Below, one piece after another: positions 49,485 to 58,336 of a stretch of 64,000 nt of DNA. The stretch is from CBDDEC01 sp965226785. Lineage in GTDB: Bacteria; Chloroflexota; Dehalococcoidia; UBA2979. The notes beneath the pieces are model-generated. The model did not search any database and was not told where the DNA came from. It saw only the letters and a list, made by a program, of their open reading frames with translations. How positions within the stretch are numbered: the first letter of the stretch is position 1; each line of letters starts with the position of its first letter. The stretch is taken from contig CBDDEC010000002.1 in assembly GCA_965226785.1 (NCBI GenBank), positions 744,001 to 808,000 of the forward strand, written 5' to 3'. The translations under genes and the position numbers were made by a program.

Positions 49485-50273
49485 ATGGCGCTCACCGATG
49501 CTCAAGTTGAGACCGCCGCCGCCTTCCTCGCCGAGGAGTTAGCGAGCGGCCTGCCCCTGGCGGCCATTCCAGAGGACCTGCGCCCGGCCTCGATCGATGA
49601 CGCTATGCGCATCGCCGAGCGACTGCGGGCCGGCGAGACTGGTCCGCTCGACGGGTGGAAGGCCGGCGCCTCGAGCCCGGCGCAGATGAGCGACCTCGGC
49701 GTCACGACGCCACCGACAGCGCCGCTACCCGCGGGCGTCGTCGTCGCCAGCCCGGCAGACCTCGACGCGTCGATCTACTACCTGCCGGTGATGGAGGCGG
49801 AGGTCGCGTTCCGCATGGCCACCGACCTGCCGACGCGCGACGAGTCCTACACCGTCGAGGACGTCAGCGCCGCCGTTGCCAGCGCGCACATCGTGATCGA
49901 GGCGGCGAACTTCCCCTTCGAGGGCGGCCCAGCCGCCGGGATGCCCAGCATCATCGCCGCCGGCTTCGCCGTCGCCTTCCTCGTCGTCGGCCCCGCCATC
50001 GAGGATTGGCATGACCGCGATCTCGCGGCGCTCGATGTCGAGTTGCTGCTCGACGGCGAGGTCGCCGCGCGCGGCTTCGAGGGCAACGCGCGCTGCGATC
50101 CGATCGGCACGCTGGTGGCGATGGCGAACGGCTTCTCGGAGCGTGGGTTCGGCCTCGAGGTCGGTCAGATCGTCACCACCGGCGCAGCCGCACCGCCAAC
50201 GCCGGCGCAGCCCGGCCAGACGGTCACCGTCCGCTTCGCAGATATTGGCGAAGTCGTCGCGAAGCTCGTCTAG
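49485..50273 (+). CDS. Fumarylacetoacetase/2-keto-4-pentenoate hydratase-family protein
   Basis: 262 residues from ATG 49485, with GGAGGG ten bases upstream; the longer frame upstream is a shadow of the amine oxidase region. FAH-like fold: G-W-K-A-G-A-S-S-P-A-Q-M near 57-68 (K-x-G motif of hydratases), Y-Y-L-P-V-M-E-A-E-V-A-F-R-M with the E-x-E metal ligands, P-x-I-E-x-A-N-F-P-F and G-N-A-R-C-D-P-I-G-T-L near 205. This matches 2-oxopent-4-enoate hydratases of meta-cleavage and oxaloacetate decarboxylase-like enzymes. It needs Mg2+. Context (amine oxidase, LLM) suggests aromatic or amine catabolism. Its end overlaps the next gene by 4 bases. Confidence 0.85.
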   Translation: MALTDAQVETAAAFLAEELASGLPLAAIPEDLRPASIDDAMRIAERLRAGETGPLDGWKAGASSPAQMSDLGVTTPPTAPLPAGVVVASPADLDASIYYLPVMEAEVAFRMATDLPTRDESYTVEDVSAAVASAHIVIEAANFPFEGGPAAGMPSIIAAGFAVAFLVVGPAIEDWHDRDLAALDVELLLDGEVAARGFEGNARCDPIGTLVAMANGFSERGFGLEVGQIVTTGAAAPPTPAQPGQTVTVRFADIGEVVAKLV

Positions 50274-50587
50274 GTGCTGCTCGCGGCCCGGACCGCGTCG
50301 ACCACCCACTGACGCTCGGGCAGGCCGCGCAGGCCCTCGGCGGTGGGGTACAGGCGGCAACGAGGCGTGCAGTCCTCGCACTCCTCCCAGCCGGGCTCGA
50401 CATCGCGGCCGTCGATACGAATGGTCGGCGACCCCGGGAAGATCACCGCGTTACCCGTCTGCTCGTCGGGCACCTCGATCCGCTCGATGGTGGCGACGAC
50501 ACCCGCCTCGCTCATCACGTCGCGCAGCATGATCTCGGCTGTCTCGTGGTTCGGGCAGTCCTCAAACCAGAGCAATTGGACCTTCAT
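50270..50587 (-). CDS. Thioredoxin-fold small protein (DUF2703-like), unknown function
   Basis: 105 residues from ATG 50587, preceded by GGAGGTG. It begins M-K-V-Q-L-L-W-F-E-D-C-P-N-H-E-T, the start of thioredoxin-like proteins that replace the redox C-x-x-C with C-P-N-H; one Cys (11) is at the active-site place. Later P-G-S-P-T-I-R-I-D-G-R-D-V-E-P is the cis-Pro loop, and C-E-D-C-T-P-R-C-R gives three more cysteines. Relatives occur next to arsenic or mercury genes, but none is here. TACAAT on the minus strand about 25 bases upstream is a possible -10. It converges with the FAH-like gene by 4 bases. Confidence 0.65.
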   Translation of the reverse strand: MKVQLLWFEDCPNHETAEIMLRDVMSEAGVVATIERIEVPDEQTGNAVIFPGSPTIRIDGRDVEPGWEECEDCTPRCRLYPTAEGLRGLPERQWVVDAVRAASST

Positions 50588-50684
50588 CAGGCACCTCCGA
50601 TGTTCGGATCCTCCATTGTAGAAGCGGCACCTAATGTCCTCGGAGAGCAACCGGGCCCTCGCCAGCGGGCCGCCCCCGCCTGAC

Positions 50685-51917
50685 CTACGAGGCGGGCACG
50701 CCCTCCTCCTGCTCGGCGACGCTGAGGCCGTAGGCCGGGAAACTCGGGATGTCCGCGTCGGCCGGGGCGACCATCGCCTGCTTCCGCGCGAAGGCCTGCT
50801 CGATGTACGGCGCAAGCTCCTCGGCCTTCTGCCGCTCGCGATTGTCCTCGTGCTCCTTGAACTCCGGCATCACCTGGTCGGCGAACAGCTCCAGCGACTC
50901 GCAAATGTGCTCGTGCTCGTTGTTGCCGCCCTGCTGGATGAACACGACCTGGTCGACCCCGACGTCCGAGAACGCGCGCAGGTGCTCGCGCTGCTGCGCC
51001 GGCGTGCCGATGCCGCCGCCGCCCGCGACCAGGCCCCCCTGGAGGATCCCGTCGCGCGCCGCCAGGTACTTCTCCCAGATGTCGGTGCGACCCGGCACGT
51101 GCACGCCGTTGGCGTAGAAGTGAGCCAGCGCAAACTGGAAGAAGCGGAAGCCGTCGATGCCTCGGTCGAACGCCACCTGCTCGTCCTCGTGCACGGAGAA
51201 CGAGGTCACCATCGCGATGTTCGCGTTCACCGCATGCCCGACCGGCACGCACTCGTTCTTCAGCGTCGTGTAGTAGTCGTCGACCCAGTGCTTCGCCTCG
51301 TCCGGGTCGACGAAAGCGAAGGTGAGCGCGCCGATGCCGAGCTGCGCCGCGAGGTGGATCGTCTCCCGGCTCGAACAGACGACCCAGATCGGTGGGTGCG
51401 GCTTCTGCAGCGGCTTGGGCACCACGTTGCGCGCTGGCATCGAGAAGAACTCGCCGTCGTAGCCGGGATATGGGTCCATCACCATCATGTTGGCGACCTG
51501 CTCGAGCGCCTCGCGCCACATCGCGCGGCGCTGCTCGCGGTCGACACCGAAACCTTCGAGCTCCATGCGACTCGCCGACTCCCCCGTGCCGAAGTCCACG
51601 CGGCCGTTCGACACGAGGTCTAGCGTCGACACGCGCTCCGCGATCCGAGCCGGCGCGTTGTAGCCCGGCGGCATCAGCACGATGCCGTGTCCGAGGCGAA
51701 TCCGCTCCGTCCGCTGCGAAGCCGCCGCCAGGAACACCTCCGGCGCCGAGGAGTGTGAGTACTCCTCGAGGAAGTGGTGCTCCACCTCCCATGCCGAGTC
51801 GATGCCCAGCTTGTCGGCCAGCTCCACCTGGTCCAGGGCGTCCTGGAACAGCTTGTGCTCGCGCCCCTCGCTCCAGGGACGCGGCAGCTGGTGCTCGTAG
51901 AAGATGCCGAACTTCAT
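50685..51917 (-). CDS. LLM-class flavin-dependent monooxygenase
   Basis: 410 residues from ATG 51917 (ATG preferred; a 10-residue extension is possible but lies outside the family start M-K-F-G-I-F-Y). Seen: A-D-K-L-G-I-D-S-A-W-E-V-E-H-H-F (about 44-59), I-R-L-G-H-G-I-V-L-M-P, G-R-V-D-F-G-T-G-E-S-A-S and P-P-I-W-V-V-C-S-S, as in alkanesulfonate/nitrilotriacetate-type monooxygenases. It is clearly divergent from the other five LLM genes. An adjacent thioredoxin-like gene is 97 bases downstream. Substrate unknown. Confidence 0.9.
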   Translation of the reverse strand: MKFGIFYEHQLPRPWSEGREHKLFQDALDQVELADKLGIDSAWEVEHHFLEEYSHSSAPEVFLAAASQRTERIRLGHGIVLMPPGYNAPARIAERVSTLDLVSNGRVDFGTGESASRMELEGFGVDREQRRAMWREALEQVANMMVMDPYPGYDGEFFSMPARNVVPKPLQKPHPPIWVVCSSRETIHLAAQLGIGALTFAFVDPDEAKHWVDDYYTTLKNECVPVGHAVNANIAMVTSFSVHEDEQVAFDRGIDGFRFFQFALAHFYANGVHVPGRTDIWEKYLAARDGILQGGLVAGGGGIGTPAQQREHLRAFSDVGVDQVVFIQQGGNNEHEHICESLELFADQVMPEFKEHEDNRERQKAEELAPYIEQAFARKQAMVAPADADIPSFPAYGLSVAEQEEGVPAS

Positions 51918-52021
51918 CGGGCGCTCACAATCGACTCTCGCGGACACGTTTTCGACACGTTAGACGGCACAGCTCCGGGCGTGGGCAGACGAAGGTCGAG
52001 CGCCCCTTCGAAGGCTCAGGG

Positions 52022-52459
52022 TCACGAGGCAGGTTCCGCGACGAAGACAGGGATCTTGCGATCGGTGCGTGCCTGGTAGTCGTCGTAGGGCGGAAACGCC
52101 TCCACAGCGAGCGCCCACAGCCGCGCGCGCTCCTCGTCGTCCTCGACCTCGCGTACCCGCATCGGCTGCACCTCGGCGCCGTCGCGCAGCTCGACATTGC
52201 TGTCGCCGCGCAGGTTGTACACCCAGACCGGGTGCTTCGGCGCGCCGCCCTGCGACCCGACGAGGACGTAGCGGTCGTCGTCCTTCACGCGCATCAGCGG
52301 CGTCTTGCGAATGGCGCCGGTGCGGTTGCCGGTGTTCGTCACGATGACCACCGGCAGGCCGCTGTCGCGCAGCGTCGTGCCCTCCGCGCCGTTGGTGCGC
52401 TCGTACAGCTCAACCTGTTCGCGTACCCAGTCACGGGTGCTCGGCAAGTACTCAGCCAT
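52022..52459 (-). CDS. Ddn-like nitroreductase family (F420H2-dependent) protein
   Basis: 145 residues from ATG 52459, at a GGGGGAGAG site. Split-barrel fold like Mycobacterium Ddn/Rv3547: V-V-I-V-T-N-T-G-N-R-T-G-A-I-R-K-T-P-L-M-R-V (near 38-60), Y-V-L-V-G-S-Q-G-G-A-P-K-H-P-V-W-V-Y-N-L-R and Y-x-x-Y-Q. These residues bind the F420 cofactor in the family, and such enzymes reduce quinones or nitro compounds. The longer frame upstream is not family-like. A TACGAT box about 20 bases before the ATG may be the promoter. Together with the PPOX gene this gives two small F420 enzymes. Confidence 0.85.
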   Translation of the reverse strand: MAEYLPSTRDWVREQVELYERTNGAEGTTLRDSGLPVVIVTNTGNRTGAIRKTPLMRVKDDDRYVLVGSQGGAPKHPVWVYNLRGDSNVELRDGAEVQPMRVREVEDDEERARLWALAVEAFPPYDDYQARTDRKIPVFVAEPAS

Positions 52460-52543
52460 CTCTCCCCCTCGGACTGCGGAGGCATCGTACGTCGCTCGCG
52501 AGCGTCGAGGTGCTAGCGTCGCTCGCGCACGATCGGAGCGCCG

Positions 52544-53530
52544 GTGACGAAGGACGCGACACCCCTCGAGGTCGCGCGCGTGCTCGCAACCGAGTATGGC
52601 CATGCGCTCGCACCGGTGAACTACGTGCGCGGCGTCGCGATCAGCGGCCGCCTGCGCCTCTACCAGCTCGACGCAACGCTGCCCGACCCGGCGTCCTCGA
52701 TCGCGGCGACCGTCACTCCGCTCGTCACGCCCGAGGCGTTCGAGCCGCTCCGCACCGCTGACGGCGCAGTCCACGCTGGGTACCTCTGGGCCGACGAGCT
52801 GACCGACGCGACCGGCGACGATCGCTACCGCCGTTTCCTGCTCGCCATCGCCGACCTCTACCTCGTGCGCCGCGCCGAGGATGGACTGCCCGCGCCCGTC
52901 GACCCCGACTCCCGCGTGGAGGACCTGTTCTGCGCTGGGGCGATCCTCGCGCGTGCCGTCCGGGCGAGCGACGACAGGCGCTACCTCGAGGTGCTGACCG
53001 ATCTGCTCGGCCGCGCGCGGGCGCAGTCGGACAGCGGCCTGTGGTGGCACTGCGGCGCGTCACCGTATTACTGGGGGCGAGGCAACGCCTTCGCGGCACT
53101 CGGCTTCAGCGAAGCGCTGGCCGTGCTCCCGCGAGATCACGAGGCGCGCCCGACGCTGGAGGCCAGACACCACGCGCATGTCGAAGCGCTGATCGCGCAT
53201 CAGGACCCCTCCGGCGCATGGCGACAAGTCATCGACCGCCCCGACTCCTACCTCGAGCTCACCGCCACTTCGATGATCGGCTACGCCCTCGTCCGCGGCA
53301 TGGCCGGCGGCTGGCTCCCCTCGACGTTCGAGGACGCTGCTGCCCGCGCGTGGAGCGCCGTGGCTGACCGCATCGACGGCGCGGGCATGGTCCGCGACGC
53401 CTGCACGGGCACGGGCCCGCTCGCCACGCTCGAGGAATACATCGAACGTCCCGCCGTCGATGGGCACGACGACCGCGCAGGCTCGATGGCCCTCTGGTTC
53501 GCCGTCGAGTGGGCGCGCTACGCCGCATAG
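52544..53530 (+). CDS. GH88/GH105-like (unsaturated glycuronyl hydrolase-type) protein
   Basis: 328 residues with the alternating helix pattern of an (alpha/alpha)6 barrel. Seen: H-A-G-Y-L-W-A-D-E-L-T-D-A-T-G-D, D-L-F-C-A-G, G-L-W-W-H-C-G-A-S-P-Y-Y-W-G-R-G-N-A-F-A-A-L-G (about 165-187) and W-R-Q-V-I-D-R-P-D-S-Y-L-E-L-T-A-T-S-M-I-G-Y-A-L. W-G-R-G-N-x-W/F is diagnostic of YteR/GH105 enzymes, which release unsaturated uronic acids. No pectin lyase or sugar-transport gene is adjacent, so the substrate is uncertain. GTG 52544 is the start; the upstream TAGCGT box (about 30 bases before) may be its -10. Confidence 0.75.
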   Translation: MTKDATPLEVARVLATEYGHALAPVNYVRGVAISGRLRLYQLDATLPDPASSIAATVTPLVTPEAFEPLRTADGAVHAGYLWADELTDATGDDRYRRFLLAIADLYLVRRAEDGLPAPVDPDSRVEDLFCAGAILARAVRASDDRRYLEVLTDLLGRARAQSDSGLWWHCGASPYYWGRGNAFAALGFSEALAVLPRDHEARPTLEARHHAHVEALIAHQDPSGAWRQVIDRPDSYLELTATSMIGYALVRGMAGGWLPSTFEDAAARAWSAVADRIDGAGMVRDACTGTGPLATLEEYIERPAVDGHDDRAGSMALWFAVEWARYAA

Positions 53531-53603
53531 GGACGGTCCCGTCGCGGCGCGGGCATCTCAGTCGTGATGTATCGTGCGTCCATCGCAGCGAGGAGGCTCG
53601 AAG

Positions 53604-54917
53604 TTGACCGCATCCGCGACGCGCACCGACCACCGAGGCAACCCGCTCTCGACCCGTTCCGACGCCGCTGTCGACGCCTACAACCGCGGCCTTGACGTGT
53701 TCCTCAGTGGCAACCTCGGCGCGGACGAGGCGTTCCAGGACGCCATCGACGCCGACGAGGGCTTCGCGCTCGCCCACGTCGCCCTCGCGCGGACGTTCGC
53801 ACGCAGCGAGCCGAAGCGCGGGCGCGAGATGCTCGACGCCGCGGCGAAGCTGGGCGAGGGCACGACGAAGCACGAGCAGCGCCACATCGCTGCGCTCACC
53901 GAGCCGGACCCAATCGCCGCACTCAAGCTCGCGGAGGAGCACCTGCGCGAGTCACCCAGCGACGCCGAAGTGCTGACCGCAGCGCAGTTCATGCGCTTCC
54001 AGAGCGGGCTACAGAACCGAGCCGCGGCGAACTTCGAGATGATCGAGTCCCACGCCGATGCGTTCGCCGAAGACGACTGGTGGTACCTGGCCATCCGTTC
54101 GTTCGTCAACCACGAGGTGTTCCGCCTCGAGGATTCGCGCTCCTACGCCGCCCGCTCCCTCGAACTCATACCGATGGGGTTCCCCGCGGCGCACTCGATG
54201 GCGCACGTCAACGAGGAGTCGGACGAGGCAGATCGGGGCGACGCGTTCCTCGGTACGTGGCTCGCCGACAAGTCGCCCGGGGCGTACCTGTACGGCCACC
54301 TCCACTGGCACCAGGCGCTGTTCAAGCTCTCGGGCGGCGACTACGACGGCGTGCTCGAACTGTATCGACGCGGCGTCGGTCCACCGACCGGGCGGACCGA
54401 CTTCAACACCGTCGCCGACTCGGCCGCACTGCTCTGGCGCATGGACATGAGCGGCATCGGCGCCGATCTACCCTGGGGCGAACTCTGCGATTACATCGAC
54501 GAGAACCTCGACATGCACACCCAGTTCGTCGACCTGCACTGCGCGCTCTCGTACGCAGCCGCGGGGCGTTCTGACCAACTCGGCTCGCTGATCGACGATC
54601 TGCGAGCGGGTGTGGCGAAAGGCCGCGTCACCGCCGGCGACTGCGTCCCAGCCCTCGCCGAGGGCATCGCGGCGTTCGCGGCCCGCGACTACGACGCGGC
54701 GCGGGAGGTCATGGCGCCGTTTGAGGCGGAGATCGGTCGCGTCGGGGGCAGCCACGCGCAGTGGGAGGTCTTCGAGGACACGCTGCTCGAGTCGTACCTG
54801 CGGACCGAGCACTTCGACGAGGCGACGCAGCTGCTCCAGACGCGTCTCGACCGCCGGCCGTCGAGCCGTGACATGGCACTGCTCGAGGAGACAGGCAGCC
54901 CGGCGGTCGAGTCCTAG
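53604..54917 (+). CDS. TTC38-like tetratricopeptide-repeat protein
   Basis: 437 residues from TTG 53604, chosen because AGGAGG lies 7 bases upstream. The whole protein is an array of paired helices: about seven TPR-type pairs (A-Y-N-R-G-L-D-V-F, A-L-A-H-V-A-L-A, A-A-I-K-L-style segments), interrupted near 190 by the conserved P-M-G-F-P-A-A-H-S-M-A-H-V and L-H-W-H-Q-A-L-F. It resembles the TTC38 group of unknown biochemical role. It is a scaffold rather than an enzyme. TATCGT 30 bases upstream could be its -10 box. It stands alone. Confidence 0.8.
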   Translation: MTASATRTDHRGNPLSTRSDAAVDAYNRGLDVFLSGNLGADEAFQDAIDADEGFALAHVALARTFARSEPKRGREMLDAAAKLGEGTTKHEQRHIAALTEPDPIAALKLAEEHLRESPSDAEVLTAAQFMRFQSGLQNRAAANFEMIESHADAFAEDDWWYLAIRSFVNHEVFRLEDSRSYAARSLELIPMGFPAAHSMAHVNEESDEADRGDAFLGTWLADKSPGAYLYGHLHWHQALFKLSGGDYDGVLELYRRGVGPPTGRTDFNTVADSAALLWRMDMSGIGADLPWGELCDYIDENLDMHTQFVDLHCALSYAAAGRSDQLGSLIDDLRAGVAKGRVTAGDCVPALAEGIAAFAARDYDAAREVMAPFEAEIGRVGGSHAQWEVFEDTLLESYLRTEHFDEATQLLQTRLDRRPSSRDMALLEETGSPAVES

Positions 54918-55045
54918 CGGGCCCATCCACTTCAGGCCGAGCCCGGCGTCGCCGGCACCACCTCGCCTACACGACCGAGGCGCAGCCGATAGGATGCCTC
55001 GTGCCGGGACGCCACCCGGAGCGTCGCGCATCGCGGAGGATCGCC

Positions 55046-55858
55046 ATGACCTCGAACGCCAGCCCGGAGCCGGTGCTGTACGAGCAGGACGGGCCGATCG
55101 TGACCGTCACACTCAACCGCCCGGAGGTGATGAACAACTTCGGTGGCGGGCTGTTCCAGGCCCTGGGCGAGGCGGCCGATCGCTTCCACGCGGATGACAG
55201 CGCTCGCGTGATGATCCTCACCGGCAACGGCAAGGCCTTCTGCGCAGGCGCCGACCTCAAAGCGATCGAGGCGAACCTTCGAGGTCAGAGCGCGCCGCTG
55301 TCCTCGGGCGGTCGTCGTCGCGACCTCTTCGCGAACCCGAAGTTCACCCGGCGGACGGCCACCTACAAGCCGATGATCGGGGCGGTCAACGGCTACTGCT
55401 TCGCGGGAGGCCTGGAGGTGGCGTTGACCTGCCACTTCCTGATCGGCGCGGAGAGCTCCGAGTACGGCGTGCTCAACCGACGCTGGGCCGTGCCCCTCGT
55501 CGATGGCGGCACCTACCGGCTGCCGCTCTGGGTCGGGCTCGGCAACGCGCTCTACCTGATCCAGACCGGCGCCCGCATCAACGCCGCCGAGGCGTACCGC
55601 ATGGGCCTGATCCAGCAGCTCGTCCCGGACGACCAGCTGCTCCCCCGTGCGCGTGAGCTGGCCGCGGTGATGGCGACCGTTCCGCAGTCCGGCCTCAACG
55701 GCGACACACAATCGGTGCTCCGCAACCTCGGGCGCGACTATGGCGACGCCCTGGCCGTCGAAGCTGCGATTGGCGCCTCGACCGAGATGTCGGCGGAGGC
55801 GCTGGGCCGCTTCGCCTCGGGCGCCTACGACCCGCGCACCGGCGCCAGCGTCGAGTAG
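55046..55858 (+). CDS. Crotonase-family protein (enoyl-CoA hydratase/isomerase-like)
   Basis: 270 residues from ATG 55046, with GCGGAGGA. Seen: oxyanion-hole segments F-C-A-G-A-D-L-K (65-72) and Y-C-F-A-G-G-L-E (117-124). Glu124 is present but the second hydratase glutamate is replaced: the segment reads Y-G-V-L-N144-R145-R-W-A-V-P-L. A similar R-R-W-G-V-P-L-x-D-G-G subgroup is common among crotonases of uncertain reaction. Thus isomerase, thioesterase or decarboxylase activity is as likely as hydration. It begins the CoA-transferase operon; a 17-base gap leads to the double transferase gene. Confidence 0.88.
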   Translation: MTSNASPEPVLYEQDGPIVTVTLNRPEVMNNFGGGLFQALGEAADRFHADDSARVMILTGNGKAFCAGADLKAIEANLRGQSAPLSSGGRRRDLFANPKFTRRTATYKPMIGAVNGYCFAGGLEVALTCHFLIGAESSEYGVLNRRWAVPLVDGGTYRLPLWVGLGNALYLIQTGARINAAEAYRMGLIQQLVPDDQLLPRARELAAVMATVPQSGLNGDTQSVLRNLGRDYGDALAVEAAIGASTEMSAEALGRFASGAYDPRTGASVE

Positions 55859-55875
55859 CGGGGCCCGTCCAACCG

Positions 55876-58299
55876 ATGACCGACCAAGCGCTCGGAGGTC
55901 TGCGCGTCGTCGAATTGGGCGCGGGCATCCCCGCCGCCTACGCGACGAAGCTGCTGGCGGACCTCGGAGCCGACGTGATCAAGGTCGAACCGCCCGGGGG
56001 CGACCCGCTGCGGCTACACGGCCCCTTCCCGAACGACGAGCCCCACCCTGAGACCGGCGCGCTCCACCTCTTCCTTAACGCCAACAAGCGAGGCGTCACG
56101 GCCGATCTGGAGGATGAGGACGGGCGCTCCCGGCTGCTCGACCTCGCGCGCCACGCCCACCTCGTCATCCACAACATCCCACCCCGCGACATGGAACGCC
56201 TGCGCATCGAGCACGCCGACCTGGCGACGGCACGGCCAGACCTCGTCATGGTCTCGATCACGCCGTTCGGCTACGACACGCCGCATCGTGACTGGCGTGG
56301 CAACTCGCTCGTCACGCAGGCGGCGTCGGGGCTGGTCCACCGCATTGGCGACCCCGGCCGCGAACCGCTCGCGCTGCCGTTCGCCGCCGCCGATTTCCAG
56401 GGCGGAGTGCACGGCGCCGTGACCGCCCTCGCGGCGCTCCGCGCGCGCCGCCTGACCGGTCGCGGGCAGCACGCCTGGATCGCGACCACGGAGATCATCG
56501 GCTCGGTCATGGCCGGCTCGGGCCTCGCAGGCTACGTCTTCAACGGGCAGAACCGCCCGCGCTCCGGCTTCCACAACCCCGGCTTCTACCCCTGGCAGGT
56601 CGCCCCGGTGAAGGACGGGTTCTTCGAGGTGATCACCATGGTCGATGACCATTGGCGGCGCTTCGTCGAGCTCATGGGCGACCCGGAGTGGGCGGGCGAC
56701 GAACGGCTGGAGGACCGCTGGCTCTCGTTCCAGTGGGCCGACGAACTCGACGCGTACTGGCACCCCTGGCTCGCCGAGCGCACGAAGGAGGAGCTGTCGC
56801 GCACGTTCTGGGACCTCCGCATCCCGTTCCAACCGATCCACTCGATCGACGAGATCGCGTCCTCCGAGCACCTCGAGGCACGCGACTTCTGGGTCGACGT
56901 CGATCACCCCGTGGCCGGCCGCTACCGCGCGCTCGGCGCGCCCTATCGCCTCAGCGCAACGCCATGGCGGCTCGAACGCCCCGCACCCCGCCTCGGCGAG
57001 CACAACGACGAGGTGGCGGCGGAAGTAGCGCCGCCGGCTCCGGCTTCGGCCGCCGCCACGACGACCACGGAAGCGACCCTGCCGATGCAGGGGCTGCGCG
57101 TGCTCGACCACGGGCACGTCTGGGCGGGCCCGCTGCTGGGCCAGATGCTTGCGGACCTCGGCGCCGAGGTGATCAAGGTGCGCGCGCCGGACCGCACCTC
57201 GGGCATCGCCATGGGCGGTCGCTCCGTCATGAGCATGCAGGCTGACGCCGGCGATCCTCGAACGTTCCACGGCTGGGACCGCGGCAAACTGGGGATCTCG
57301 CTGAACCTGGCGTCCGTGGAGGGACGCGGCCTCTACCTCCGCCTCGTCGAGCACGCCGACGTGGTCATCGAGAACTTCGCGCCGCGGGTGATGCCCTCAC
57401 TCGCGCTCGACTACGCCGTGCTCGCGGCGGCCAACCCGCGGTTGATCATGGCCTCCCTCTCCGCCACGGGCGCGACCGAGGGGCCGTGGCGAGACCTCGT
57501 GACCTACGGCCCCTCGCTGAGCGCGCTCTACGGGATCAAGAGCCTGCAGGGCTACCGCGGCGACCCGCGACCACGCGAGGACACGGCCGACCTCGACCCG
57601 ACCTCGGCGGCGCACGCGTTCGTCGCTGTCTGCGCTGCGCTTGAGTACCGCGAGCGCAGCGGCCGCGGCCAGCACATTGACCTCGCACAGGGCGAAGCCA
57701 CACTGCAGCGCATCGCCGAGCCGCTGCTCGACTACCTCCTGAACGACCGCGTCGCCTCGACTCAGGGCAACCGCTACCCCGGCGTTGCCCCGCACGGCAT
57801 CTACCCGGCGGCCGGCGAGGACTGCTGGCTCGCGCTGGCCGCGACCGACGAGGCGGCGTGGGACGCCTTGCTTGCACTCGCCGGAGACGACGCGCCGGGG
57901 CTGCTCGACGACCGCTTCGCCACCATCGAAGGGCGATTGGCGGACCAGGACGCGCTGGACGAGGTGAGCGCCGGCTGGACGCGAACCCTCGACGCCACTG
58001 CCGCCGCCGAGGCGCTGCAACACGCCGGCGTCGCCGCCTCGCCCGTGATGGACCCACCGCTGCTGCTCGTCGACGAGAACTACGACGCCCTGCGCCGCGC
58101 TCATGTTCGCGTCGAGACTGAGGCGGACCTCACCCTTGACCAGATCTATCAGACGATCCCCTGGAAACTGCCCGAGACGCCCGGCATCGTGCGCCTGCCC
58201 GCGCCCGCCCTCGACGAACACAATGCCAAGGTCTATGGCGCTCTGCTGGGCCTCGGCGGTGCCGACCTCGAGGGTCTACGTAAGCGCGGCGTGATCTGA
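55876..58299 (+). CDS. Fused tandem class III CoA-transferase (two CaiB/BaiF domains)
   Basis: 807 residues, two domains (about 1-385 and 410-800) joined by an Ala/Thr-rich linker (A-S-A-A-A-T-T-T-T-E). The catalytic Asp is kept in both: A-A-A-D-F-Q-G-G in domain 1 and D-L-D-P-T-S-A-A in domain 2, unlike the fusion at 19378, where domain 1 has Ala. Both domains have G-R-G-Q-H and K-V-E-P or K-V-R-A-P motifs. Starts at ATG 55876. It probably forms an intramolecular pseudo-dimer with two active sites. It lies between a crotonase and two single transferases; acyl-CoA substrates are not predictable. Confidence 0.93.
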   Translation: MTDQALGGLRVVELGAGIPAAYATKLLADLGADVIKVEPPGGDPLRLHGPFPNDEPHPETGALHLFLNANKRGVTADLEDEDGRSRLLDLARHAHLVIHNIPPRDMERLRIEHADLATARPDLVMVSITPFGYDTPHRDWRGNSLVTQAASGLVHRIGDPGREPLALPFAAADFQGGVHGAVTALAALRARRLTGRGQHAWIATTEIIGSVMAGSGLAGYVFNGQNRPRSGFHNPGFYPWQVAPVKDGFFEVITMVDDHWRRFVELMGDPEWAGDERLEDRWLSFQWADELDAYWHPWLAERTKEELSRTFWDLRIPFQPIHSIDEIASSEHLEARDFWVDVDHPVAGRYRALGAPYRLSATPWRLERPAPRLGEHNDEVAAEVAPPAPASAAATTTTEATLPMQGLRVLDHGHVWAGPLLGQMLADLGAEVIKVRAPDRTSGIAMGGRSVMSMQADAGDPRTFHGWDRGKLGISLNLASVEGRGLYLRLVEHADVVIENFAPRVMPSLALDYAVLAAANPRLIMASLSATGATEGPWRDLVTYGPSLSALYGIKSLQGYRGDPRPREDTADLDPTSAAHAFVAVCAALEYRERSGRGQHIDLAQGEATLQRIAEPLLDYLLNDRVASTQGNRYPGVAPHGIYPAAGEDCWLALAATDEAAWDALLALAGDDAPGLLDDRFATIEGRLADQDALDEVSAGWTRTLDATAAAEALQHAGVAASPVMDPPLLLVDENYDALRRAHVRVETEADLTLDQIYQTIPWKLPETPGIVRLPAPALDEHNAKVYGALLGLGGADLEGLRKRGVI

Positions 58300-58336
58300 C
58301 GCGACTACCATGCCGCCGTACCGGGAGGTTCCAAGC

